Below, piece by piece: positions 53,764-63,591 of a stretch of 64,000 nucleotides of DNA. The notes below the pieces were generated by a model that was not told where the DNA came from, searched no databases, and saw only the letters and a program-made list of their open reading frames with translations. Origin of the DNA: Amblyomma americanum (lineage: Eukaryota; Arthropoda; Arachnida; Ixodida; Ixodidae). Both the position numbers and the translations under genes were made by a program. The stretch covers positions 117,000,241 through 117,064,240 of the forward strand of contig NC_135497.1 of the NCBI RefSeq assembly GCF_052857255.1, read 5' to 3'. Within the stretch, counting starts at the first letter, position 1. Every line of letters starts with the position of its first letter.

Positions 53764-54549
53764 TGTGGGTTTCTCAGTAGGCACAGGCCACTACCCACCG
53801 CGGGTTCGAGCTTCGCGCGAGCCAAGGGCCCCGATCAGCGCTCACCACACGCACCCTGGGGCACCGCTGCGGCGGCGTTCAACCTCTGAAGAGAGGAGAG
53901 CAGCTCGCCGCAAGAAACAGGCCTCCAAGTTCACAAAGGAGACGTTTATTGACGCCGTCCTCCAGCGGTACATACACACACTCAATAGTCACCCCGTCCC
54001 GGGGCGCGCTCAGAGCAAGGCTCCGGTGCGCGCTCGGGGCAACAAGAGAAATGCGCGCCGCTAGCACGCCGCTGCAGGAGATTGTCCCCGCGGCAGTGCT
54101 GTGATCTCTCTCGTGTCGGCCGATGGGCCGTTTGCGAGAGAGAGTGGGCAGTCAACGCAAGGTGCGCCTGTCAGAGGTCGTTGGACCCCTGGACAGGCTC
54201 GAGCCGCGGCGGATCAAGGACCCACGCTGGCGAGCTCGAGTATGAACTGGTCCGAACGGCAGAGGCCGGCCCGGACGAACAGTAACGTACGCACCTTACG
54301 CTGTCTCGGAGGGGATTCCTCTCTCTGGGCCCCGCTCGGAAGGTCGCGCGACCACCCCAAACGGGTCCCGAATTCCCGCCAAAAGTCACCAATGGCAAAG
54401 GCCCTTGGGAAGCCGGGGGCGGAGCTGCGGCCGAATGACAGCGATTAGCCACCAGCCGTCTCTCCGCCGCCCGAGGCGGGAGAAAGGGAAAGAGAGCGAC
54501 GCGGGATGCCGCGCAGACGCCACGGCGGGAATCTAGCAGGCTTCCCACA
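53764..54549 (-). repeat. Gypsy-2 3' LTR (786 bp)
   Basis: TGTGGGTTTCTCAG to GGCTTCCCACA on the plus strand; read on minus it is the downstream LTR. It contains AATAAA on minus at 53945-53950, a likely polyadenylation signal. Confidence 0.95.
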
Positions 54550-54563
54550 TCCTCCTCTCCTTA
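54550..54563 (-). promoter_or_regulatory. Polypurine tract of Gypsy-2
   Basis: On minus AAGGAGAGGAGGA directly precedes the TG of the 3' LTR. This is the plus-strand DNA primer in reverse transcription. Confidence 0.8.
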
Positions 54564-55785
54564 AATGCCCTCCTACCCATCGGCGAAAGCGTGCGGCAAA
54601 ATAAAAAAAATAAAAAAAATAAAAATAATTTATCCATATAAAACTACCACACTTCAGTTCCAGCCATAAACTCAAAAGACACACAAATAAGAACAGAAAA
54701 CAAACAACACTTGCATACGTTTCAAAGAGACAAAACTAACTACACTGTACACTGTACACAAGGTCAGCTGACAGGTGGCCTGCAGCCTCATAATGTTCGG
54801 TGGCGCGGCCCATTGGGCCTGTCGGCGGCCAACTCACGCTTTTGCTGCCTTCAGGGTCCCGGTAGACGATTTAATAGACGGCGGTCCCATGTCCTCCACA
54901 AGGTCATCAAAGTTGAACTTGAGGACGTCGCCGACGCTCGACGATCCCGAAGAGGACCCGCAGCCCGACACCTCCTCGCCGGTGGACCACTTGCCTGGCC
55001 GCCGCTAGGCGCCGGCACTCCGGGGGCCAACAGCGCGGCGAACGCCGGGCTGGCCTCCGCCCGCCGGCGGGAACCCCAACGGGAAAGGGCGCTGTCCTTC
55101 CTGCTCCCCTCTCGGCGTTGCCTTTGATCTTGGGAACACGCACAATCGCAGGCACGCACCGGCACAGAAGCGGACATTCATCAGTCACAACGACCCGCTT
55201 GTCGGAATCGTCCCGAGGCGCCGTGGCAGGGGTCAAAGGACACACAGACGCACTCTTCACACAAAAACCATGCCGCGAGACACTCGCTTCGCTCCTTAAC
55301 GAGCAAACCACTCCCCAGCCGGAAGGGGAGACTTTCGCCGACCCCTCCGCGAACCAGCCGGTCCCGTGTTCGCGAGGCAGGCCGCACCAGTGGGGTCAGA
55401 AGATAAATGAAAAGAAGGCGCGCTGTACAAAAAAAAAAGCCATCTCTGCGCTACAAGAAAAGTGCAATCGCGAGTAGGCTGAACTTTACATATGTACAAG
55501 TCTGGTTAAAAAAAAACTGAGCGCCAACGCAAACGTATATTACATATGTACAGATCTCGGAACGTTAGAAGAAACAACGAATAAACTGGAAACAAAAGCA
55601 TGTTAAAGACTGACTAAAACAAACAAACGACTAAATAACTGCACAAGGCTGGAACTGAGCATGCGGAAAACAAAACAAAAAAGAAATCGCCGTGCTTCAC
55701 CTGGGGTAGGGCCCGGCGAGAAAGCTCGCCAGCTAGCTGAGGCTGCGTGCCTTCGGTTGCGGAAGAGTCCGCCATCCGGCATCAA
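54564..55785. other. Gypsy-2 3' non-coding region
   Basis: About 1.2 kb between the pol stop and the PPT. The LTR-proximal part is AT-rich (54600-54640, repeats of AAATAAAAA), the middle is GC-rich with ORFs on both strands (minus 134 codons, 54907-55311; plus 138 codons, 54711-55127). None resembles an envelope glycoprotein: no signal peptide, membrane anchor or cysteine pattern. Role unknown. Confidence 0.6.
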
Positions 55786-58700
55786 TCACATCGGTGACCG
55801 TCGCCTCAGATTGTACCGGTGCTCGGTACGGGTGCGTTCCGCAGCACCAGTTGTGCCTTTGCGCTTGCTTGTGATACCAATGGGTACCGACGCAAACTCG
55901 TCAGACCGTGACGCATAGGCCTTCAGGTCTGCGATGTGGGCACGGCTGGTTTTCCCCGTAAGGGGATCCTCCAGCAGGTACGCGAGCGGCGACCAGACTC
56001 TGACCACTCGGTACGGACCAAGCCACTTAGGAGCGAGCGAGGCTGAGAACCCCTTGCTCGCATCACTAAGAACGTGGTTACGCTTCAGGACAAGATCGCC
56101 CGCCTGAAAAGTCAGGCTGCGGTGCTTGCGGTCATACTGAGCCTTCTGCTGGGCTCTGGCTGCCGCCAAACTCTGTCTTGCTCTGTTGAGAGCCCGACTA
56201 AGCCGGTCCCGAAGCGTCGACGCATAAGCAGAGCAGTCTGCCCGCGTCTTCTCATCCCCGAGCTGGCTCTGCACGACGTTTGACATCGGATTCGCCAGCT
56301 CCCTCCCGAAATTGAGGAAGGCGGGAGAGAAACCAGTTGAGCGATTCTCAGCTGTTCGAATGGCGAACGCAAATTCGCTCAAATGGTCTGCCCAGTCCTT
56401 TTGACACTCGGCAAAGGCCGCCAGCATTGGCTTGAGCGTTCGGTTGATTCGCTCGGTCAAGTTGGACTGGGGATGGTAGGGTGAAGTGGTATAGTGCTCA
56501 ATTCCGAGGGAACGGCACGTGTTACCGAACACCCGAGCGGTGAAATAGGACGCATTGTCCGTGATCAGTCTTTCCGCAAAGCCGAACCGACAGAACACTT
56601 CCTGGAGTTTATCCAGCACCGCTCGTGCTGACACTTTCCGAAGCGGGTACAACTCGACCCATTTGGAAAAATGGTCAGCTACCACCATCAGGTGAATGAA
56701 CCCCTGCTTACTCCTGGGGAAAGGCCCCATCAGATCGCAGGTGGCCATCTGCCACGGACGCACACTGTCAATTGGTTTCATCATTCCGGGCGGCTTGCCG
56801 CCCCTTGACTTCACCGCTTGACAGACATGGCAGGAACGGCAATAGCGGAAAATGTCACGCTTCATGCCGGGCCACGTCACCGATTGACTCAGTTTTGCAA
56901 AAACTTTGGAGCCACTCAGGTGACCGGCCAGTGGTTCGTCATGAGAAAATCGCAACAGTGCGCCTCTCAGACTTTTGGGGATAACCACCTTGAACGGGTC
57001 AATGGACTCATCATCGGTGGCTATGTATTTCAGCACGAGCCCGTCATGGCCCAGCAAATATGAATCCCCCGGGGCTCGCCGCGACACACGCTGGCTTTCA
57101 CCCCCTGCGCCCGCTACAATACAAGTAGCGTCCCGGCGCTCCGTCTCCCTGAGACCGTCGCTCATCTCGCGACACATGGGGTCATTTTGCTGGGCTTTCA
57201 GCAGCTCTTTCCGGCTGAAAACGATTCCTGTTACCCCAGAGGGGGGCCTGGTCTCGTCCCCCTTCAGGTTTGCAGCCAAAATTTCCGCTCGCGACGGCGT
57301 CTCCGAGGCGCTCACGCGGAGCTTTGCCTCTCGCCCGCTTTGCGAAGCGCTGCTTGCCTGGTTAGCGGAATGGGTTAGCCCGTTTGCGGGCTCCCCCTCC
57401 TTGCCGCCCGGCGGCTCGTCCGCTTTTTCGCCCGCTCCGCCTGCTGGCGTCAAGGCGCCGCTGGCGAGTGGGGCACGGGATAGCGCGTCAGCTACCACGT
57501 TCGTGCTCCCCTTTCGATACTGCACCGAAAAGTCGTAATGCTGTATCAGGAGAGCCCAGCGCGCCAGCCGACCAGCAGGCTCGCGGAGCCGCATCAGCCA
57601 ACTGAGCGCACTGTGGTCTGTCTGCACCACGAATTGCGTTCCGTCAAGGTAGACGTCGAATTTCCGCAGTGCAAACACGATGGCGAGGCACTCCTTCTCG
57701 GTCACGGAATAATTCCTCTCCGAGGGTAGCAAGGAGCGGCTGGCAAAGGCCAGCGGCTGCAGCACGCCATCGAAATCCTGTAGGAGAACTGCTCCTAAAC
57801 CCAGATCGCTCGCGTCAGTCTGGACTACGAACTGTCTGGTCAGGTCGGGTAGCCTGAGCTGCGCTGTCTCGGCAATGGCACTAGACAGGAGGCGAAAGGA
57901 TCGCTCTTGCTCGGGCCCCCATCGCCACGCGGCAGTCTTTCCCAAGAGCTTGGTCAAGGGTGCCTGCACGCGGGCACAGGACGGGATGAACGACCGATAG
58001 AAATTGGCCATTCCCAGAAAACGGCGGAGGCCGCGTACGTCCTTGGGCACGGGAAACTCGAGTATGGCTCGGAGTTTGTCCGCATCGGGCTCAATGGAGC
58101 CCTCGCCCAGCGTGAACCCTAGCAACTGAACTCGGGTCCGCGCTATTTGGGCTTTCGCAGGATTCAAAGTCATCCCAGCAGCCCGTACCCTTGCGAGCAC
58201 GTCGGCAATGTGGCCTAAGTGCTCATCGAAGGTTCGTGAATAAATCACGATATCGTCCAGGTAGCACATGGCATGAGACCATTTCGCTTCCCCTAGGACG
58301 CGGTCCATGAGCCTCTGAAAAGTCGCAGGACCATTGCAGAGACCAAAGGGCATGCGAGTGAACTCAAACAGCCCTCTGTGGCACGTGAACGCGGTCTTAG
58401 ACCGGTCAGCGTCCGCCATCTGGACCTGTAGGTAACCTTTGGAGGCATCTAGCGTGGAAAAGTACCGCGCACTGCCCAGGTTTCATACGATTGAGCTGAT
58501 CGTCGGGAGCGGATAGGCATCCTTTCGAGTCAGCGCATTCAGACGGCGATAATCCACACACAACCGGTGGCTGCCATCTTTCTTAGGCACCAACACAACC
58601 GGAGACGCCCAAGCGCTGGACGAGCGACGGATAATGTCCGCCGACAGCATCTCATCCAGCAACCCATCGATCACCTGCCTTTTCGCAAGGCTGACGGGTC

Positions 58701-59493
58701 TGGGGTTGCACTTCAAAGGAAGCGCATCTCCGGTGTGGATCTTGTGGCTCACTAAATTAGTACAGCCAGGTTGATCCGTGAAGAGCTCATCGTACTGACA
58801 CAACAGTGCTGTCAAACGAGCCTTCTATGTGTCATCCAAAGTTACCGCAAATGCGGCCAGCGGATGTGGTGCCTGGTCGTGCCGCGCCGCTCGGTCCCAA
58901 AGGGGAGCGTGAACGACGGAACGCTCGACACAAGGGCTTGGCCCTGGTCGCTGAGCGTGGCACTCTCCGAACGCCTTCACTGCGCAGGCAGTTATTGACG
59001 CCGGTGGGCAGATGAACGGCTTCAGCTGGGACAATGGTCCGTCGCGATAGCCGCCATTCGCAATGTCCACCACGATCCCGGTTTTCAGGAGAAAGTCCCT
59101 TCCGAGAATCACGGGCACACTGAGCCCTGGGAGGTGGATGAAACGAGTGCGTCTCGTCCGCTCTCCCCACCTGACAGTCAACCTCGCGGCGCCAGCCGAA
59201 TGGGCTACGCCTTTCGCAAGGTTGAATGTCGTACGGCAGTCCCGCAAGCGCACCGAGTGCTTTTGCAAGTGGGACAACACCTCTTCACCGAACAAGGAGG
59301 CAGTGGCCCCCGTATCCAGTAACGCCAAAAATTCGCGGCCAGCAATGGTGACCGGAATAAACGGCGCGTGCGCATTAGCAAGGGAGCTTGCTCTGTACGC
59401 TGAGGGGATTAGCGAGGACTGGGCCGGTCGTCCCTTTACGACCGACCCGCGCCGCCATTTCCCTGCCTCAAAGGAGGCCTGGTTACGGGGCAT
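55786..59493 (-). pseudogene. Gypsy-2 pol: PR, RT, RNase H, IN (two in-frame stops)
   Basis: One frame runs from 59493 to 55786, broken only by TAG at 58825-58827 and TGA at 58483-58485. Protease has LLDTGA at residues 58-63 and VILGRD at 128-133. RT has ASPVVLVPKKDG and CVDYRRLN before the TGA, TLDASKGY just after it, and YLDD near 58260. RNase H has TDAS, EKECLAIVFALRKF and DHSALSWL. Integrase has the HHCC finger, then Asp, Asp and Glu (DLMGPF, TDNASYF, NLTER) with 34 residues between the last two, and a GPYRVVRVW module. The TGA is before the first RT aspartate, so this copy should not make active RT. CGA to TGA by methyl-CpG decay would explain it. Confidence 0.92.
59421..59463 (-). promoter_or_regulatory. 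-1 ribosomal frameshift signal at the gag/pol overlap
   Basis: On minus the heptamer G GGA AAT (59463-59457) sits in the gag frame exactly as X XXY YYZ requires. After an 8-nt spacer (59456-59449) an 11-bp stem follows: GGGTCGGTCGT (59448-59438) with ACGACCGGCCC (59431-59421), one G-U pair, loop AAAGGG. The gag stop TAA is at 59438-59436, at the tip of the stem. Pol is in the -1 frame relative to gag and is open across the site. All the expected parts are present at the expected spacing. Confidence 0.85.
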
Positions 59494-60923
59494 TCTCTCG
59501 CTAAGTGCCCCGTCTCTTGACAGCGGAAACAGCGCACACCGCCGCGAGCTTGGTCGCGGAACAATGGCGCCTCTCCCTGCCTGGTTCCGCCCGTTGCACG
59601 GCCAAAGGGCCGGCTGATTCGGGTTTCCCCCTCCGCTGTGCGTTGGGGCGCTTGGCGTCCCTGGGCAGGCGGTCCAGAAAACGGTGCAGCGAAGGCTGTC
59701 CGTCTCCTGTAGGAGTAGGGATCGAGAGCTCTATCGCTCAACTCCCATACTTCGTTTTGCCCGCTAACGGCTGCAGAGGCAGCGTGTGCGGGTGGTCGCC
59801 GGTTGGGTAGAGGCATGGCCCCTCTCCATGCACAGCGTGGCTCGAGGGCCTCGCTTGCCGGCGGTGGCGGACGATAGGCGCGCGCGGCGAGAATGTCGCC
59901 TTGAATGCGCTTTGCCTCGGCGGCCAGCTCCTCAAAATCTCGGAACCGGCCTCCGCGCAGGCATGCCGAAAAAGTCGGATGTGCCTGCCTGATAGTCCTT
60001 TCCACACGTTCCTCGTTCGAGGCTCTGGGCTCGGCGATTGAGAAAAGGTCCTCCATCGCACGTACGTACTCCAGGAGTGACTCATCCGGAGCCTGTGTAC
60101 GGAGCTCCAACTCTCGCCGCATCCTACGCTCATAGTCAGCGGGCAGGAATTCGCGCAAGAATGCTGCACGGAACTCCTCGAGAGTTGCTGCCCGGTGGCC
60201 GGAAAGCCGATGCCACCTAGCTGCGGTGTCAGTCAGTGCTGCGGGGATGATGTGTGCAAGCACAACCTGATCAGTGAGACCCATAGCTCTCTGGTAATGG
60301 GTGAGGGACTCAAGGAAATCCCGGGCACTGAGGAGGTCATCATACCCGCGGTATGTTGGCATGGGCAACTTGACCGCGGGGTGAGACACCTTCGGCGCGG
60401 CCAAAAGCGTCTCATACGCCCCTGACAGCGACTGAATCATCTGGGCAGCACTTCTTAGCAGCGCCTGCGCCCCGGCCTCAGAGGAGGCTTGGGCGGGCTG
60501 CACGAACGCAGGAGGCAAGGCGCCCAGTTCGATGAGCGGCGCGGTTTCCACAGGGAGCCGGGCCAGCGCCTCACCGTTCCCAGAGCAGAATTGACTGCTC
60601 GCGGGGCACGGCTGCTGCTGTGCAGGACGGCCGGTTGCGGCAGCGTCGCACGCACCGCTTTCGCACTGGGTGCAAAGCACGCACAGCGGAGGCATGTGAT
60701 TGACGGGTGCACCGCAGGGTGCTCCCGATACAGCTCCAATGGGAGCTGCGTGATCGACGTTGGGGGTTGTAGCGCCGTATGCCCCAATGGGGGCCGCGGC
60801 CAACCACGGTGTTTGGCTATTCGAAGGAACAGCCGCCAACGGATCAAAGGACGCTTCGACTCCTAAGGGAGCCGACACGTAGCTGCCGAGTGCCCCGATG
60901 GGGGTGGCAGACATGGTGCTCAA
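59436..60923 (-). CDS. gag: Gypsy-2 gag polyprotein (495 aa, intact)
   Basis: Intact frame from ATG at 60923 to TAA at 59436. The N-terminal ~130 residues carry short imperfect repeats of a PIGA-type word (PIGALGS, PIGAYGA, PIGAVSG). The central gag core includes LPMPTYRGYDD, ARWHRLSGHRAATLEEFRAAFLREFLP and LLEYVRAMEDLFSIAEP, typical of Ty3/Gypsy capsids. The knuckle CFRCQETGHLAREC is at about 465-478, followed by a short basic tail. It assembles the particle and packages the RNA; the nucleocapsid knuckle binds RNA. It overlaps pol by 58 bases, and the frameshift signal lies in the overlap. Confidence 0.92.
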   Translation of the reverse strand: MSTMSATPIGALGSYVSAPLGVEASFDPLAAVPSNSQTPWLAAAPIGAYGATTPNVDHAAPIGAVSGAPCGAPVNHMPPLCVLCTQCESGACDAAATGRPAQQQPCPASSQFCSGNGEALARLPVETAPLIELGALPPAFVQPAQASSEAGAQALLRSAAQMIQSLSGAYETLLAAPKVSHPAVKLPMPTYRGYDDLLSARDFLESLTHYQRAMGLTDQVVLAHIIPAALTDTAARWHRLSGHRAATLEEFRAAFLREFLPADYERRMRRELELRTQAPDESLLEYVRAMEDLFSIAEPRASNEERVERTIRQAHPTFSACLRGGRFRDFEELAAEAKRIQGDILAARAYRPPPPASEALEPRCAWRGAMPLPNRRPPAHAASAAVSGQNEVWELSDRALDPYSYRRRTAFAAPFSGPPAQGRQAPQRTAEGETRISRPFGRATGGTRQGEAPLFRDQARGGVRCFRCQETGHLARECPVTRPPLRQGNGGAGRS

Positions 60924-60982
60924 GCGTGATCGTCAAGGCGACCTGCTCGGCAAATGTGCTATCAAAGGCTAAGAGCCAGTGA

Positions 60983-61001
60983 CTTAGCACGTTGGGCGCC
61001 A
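60983..61001 (-). promoter_or_regulatory. Primer binding site of Gypsy-2 (tRNA-Lys type)
   Basis: On minus, two bases after the 5' LTR, TGGCGCCCAACGTG is the start of the sequence known to pair with tRNA-Lys(1,2) in other elements; the match ends after about 14 bases. The tRNA assignment is from memory of that class. Confidence 0.7.
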
Positions 61002-61003
61002 GT

Positions 61004-61789
61004 TGTGGGTTTCTCAGTAGGCACAGGCCACTACCCACCGCGGGTTCGAGCTTCGCGCGAGCCAAGGGCCCCGATCAGCGCTCACCACACGCACCCTGGG
61101 GCACCGCTGCGGCGGCGTTCAACCTCTGAAGAGAGGAGAGCAGCTCGCCGCAAGAAACAGGCCTCCAAGTTCACAAAGGAGACGTTTATTGACGCCGTCC
61201 TCCAGCGGTACATACACACACTCAATAGCCACCCCGTCCCGGGGCGCGCTCAGAGCAAGGCTCCGGTGCGCGCTCGGGGCAACAAGAGAAATGCGCGCCG
61301 CTAGCACGCCGCTGCAGGAGATTGTCCCCGCGGCAGTGCTGTGATCTCTCTCGTGTCGGCCGATGGGCCGTTTGCGAGAGAGAGTGGGCAGTCAACGCAA
61401 GGTGCGCCTGTCAGAGGTCGTTGGACCCCTGGACAGGCTCGAGCCGCGGCGGATCAAGGACCCACGCTGGCGAGCTCGAGTATGAACTGGTCCGAACGGC
61501 AGAGGCCGGCCCGGACGAACAGTAACGTACGCACCTTACGCTGTCTCGGAGGGGATTCCTCTCTCTGGGCCCCGCTCGGAAGGTCGCGCGACCACCCCAA
61601 ACGGGTCCCGAATTCCCGCCAAAAGTCACCAATGGCAAAGGCCCTTGGGAAGCCGGGGGCGGAGCTGCGGCCGAATGACAGCGATTAGCCACCAGCCGTC
61701 TCTCCGCCGCCCGAGGCGGGAGAAAGGGAAAGAGAGCGACGCGGGATGCCGCGCAGACGCCACGGCGGGAATCTAGCAGGCTTCCCACA
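61004..61789 (-). repeat. Gypsy-2 5' LTR (786 bp)
   Basis: Nearly identical to 53764-54549. On minus it is the promoter LTR; the AATAAA copy is at 61185-61190. No clear TATA box was found. Confidence 0.95.
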
Positions 61790-62420
61790 ACTTGAAATGC
61801 TCCAACTGGTGCAGTGAAGTGACATTTTTGCCAGTAGCTGCCAGTTGGTGCCTGTATGTTTATGTAACACTTGTCTTAATTTCCAGTGTTCACAGCGAAC
61901 CTTGATGGCCTGAAGAGATCACCAAGAGCACATTTATTATTGAAATCATTTCCATCCTTGCAGGCAGCTAAGACGAACTGGAACTTCCATTGGCTCTTCT
62001 GGTGTCCCGTGGCAGTGTTGCTGGCAGCTGCACAGTTTCCGCGGCCGCCTACCCATCAGTGATAATGGGCGGGTTCAGGAAAGTTTGGAGGTAATTTGCA
62101 ATTTCGAACATTACCCGTCATTATACCGCTCAGCCACTGTGGAATTCCATCACTACGAAATTTTTAAATGTACAGAATACTGCACAAGGCAGGCCAGCCT
62201 CGGATATTAGAGAACTGAGTAGAAAAGGGAGGGAAGAGGTTGCACAGAAAAATGACACTTGTACAAACATGGTTGTCAGGTAAGGGCGAAAAAAAGGTTC
62301 TTAATCCAACCCTGTTAAAACCAAAGGTTCATACTGCAGTTCCCACAACATCTCTATCTACTTTGGTTCATTGGTTTGGCCTCTTGCCAAGGTTTTATAC
62401 TGATTTGTACGTAATTACTT
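61790..62420. other. Spacer after Gypsy-2
   Basis: Starts with the ACTT target copy. No gene or repeat recognised; a few short ORFs (68 codons at 62240). Confidence 0.4.
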
Positions 62421-62802
62421 GTAATCGATTACTTATAATAGAATAAATTTTTGTGTAGTTTGTAATCAATTGATTACTTTTTCGAACTGGAACGTTTCGG
62501 GTTATACAATTATTCTTTTTCTGTAATCGATTACCGGTAAGCAATTACTTCTTTGCAAAAAAATAAAGGCTACTGGGGCAAAGCATCCGTGACAATGTGA
62601 TTGCGATATATAGTTCGGCCGCACACCAAGGTGCGCATGCTTGCCTGACGTGTTGTGCTTTCCACGCTATTTGTTCCTGGTGTAGCTGGTGGCAATTGTA
62701 ATCAATTGTTCTGTAATTATTCACTTACATTTCTGGGGTGATAGTTGACCACGGTAATCAGTTATATTTCAAATGGAGTGATTGAAATTGTAATCGGTTA
62801 CT
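62421..62802. repeat. Cluster of TAATCGATTA-like palindromes
   Basis: GTAATCGATTAC at 62421-62432 and 62523-62534, TGTAATCAATTGATTAC near 62461-62477, TGTAATCAATTG near 62698, GGTAATCAGTTA near 62752 and TAATCGGTTA at 62791-62800. Repeats of this kind occur inside some DNA transposons (hAT- or P-type non-autonomous elements), but no terminal repeats are recognised here. They could also be protein-binding sites. Confidence 0.5.
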
Positions 62803-63066
62803 TATTTTAGGCAAAGTGTACAAGACTGGTTATATATCGCCAATGACGCTCCCGATGTCTCACTCACTTTAAACATGCTATTCTTTATTGCTTTTGAGTG
62901 ATCAGCTTACTAGACTCTATTGCTAAGTTCTTCAATAATATATCTATACAGTTATGTGCAGTTAAAAGTTTTGAACTCTCTCTTTGTTTTGGCCGGCACA
63001 CGTCGGGGCAGCTGATGATTGCATACTATTAGGGTAACTTTGACCCCTCTCCTGGGAAGATGAAAA

Positions 63067-63591
63067 ATGAAATATACTATATTTGGTCGTGTGCAGCTGC
63101 CAGTCGTCACAGAATCACCACACCATGCCGAGGTGCTCGCGTCAGGGGAAGACAGGCCCCTCGGAGACACAATGGACCCCCAACTCCTCGGCACTGCAGA
63201 CACGCAGAGCAGTAGCACCACTGTTGCATTGCTGAGCACATCTACCCTGGATGTGCTACCCAGTACCAGTGGTACCATGGGCTGCAGCAGCCGAGCAAAC
63301 GTTGGTGGTACAGGAACTGGAGGCGACAGAAGCCGACGCGCGCGGGACAATAGTTCAGTTGTACACCAACTACTTGTGCTTCATAAAGAAGAAGTAGCGT
63401 AGGCGATGAAAGCCGAGAAAAGGGCCCACAAACTTAGGAGGAAGATGCTACGCATGTCGTATGAGGGCAATGAAATCAACGCCAGCTTGGTTCGGCTATT
63501 AGACCAATACATTACATATAAAAAAATAAAGAAAATACTGGCCAGTAAATACAGTAAATATCATACATACTCAAATCATCAACTACCTTGA
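63067..63591 (+). pseudogene. ORF with Ser/Thr-rich and basic helical tail, one stop
   Basis: Open from 63067 to 63402, one TAG, then open to 63591 in what appears to be the same frame around ATG 63406 (..LLVLHKEEVA stop AMKAEKRAHKLRRKMLRMS..LVRLLDQYI). The tail resembles the C-terminal helical part of Myb/SANT-like or MADF-like proteins often found in transposons and tick gene models, but the DNA-binding domain itself is not seen. A possible splice acceptor (GTGTGCAG) lies near 63099. It could be the last exon of a gene or transposon; the single TAG argues for a pseudogene or a CAG-to-TAG change. Confidence 0.4.

Larger units (their letters stand above)
53764..61789 (-). mobile_element. Gypsy-2: full-length young Ty3/Gypsy element
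   Basis: 8026 bp on the minus strand, so the 5' LTR is at 61004-61789. Both LTRs are 786 bp and differ by one base that I found (T at about 53989, C at about 61229). Ends are TGTGGG and CCCACA. The target duplication is ACTT (53760-53763 and 61790-61793). PBS, gag, PR-RT-RNase H-IN, a long 3' non-coding region and a PPT are in the normal order, and integrase follows RNase H, the Ty3/Gypsy order. No envelope gene is seen. The LTR match implies a very recent insertion, yet pol has two stops. Confidence 0.95.

Noticed and set aside
53767..54549. ORFs inside the Gypsy-2 LTRs (for example 53879-54067, 54101-54448 and their copies at 61119-61307, 61341-61688)
   Set aside because: They recur only because the LTR is duplicated; they have no family resemblance.
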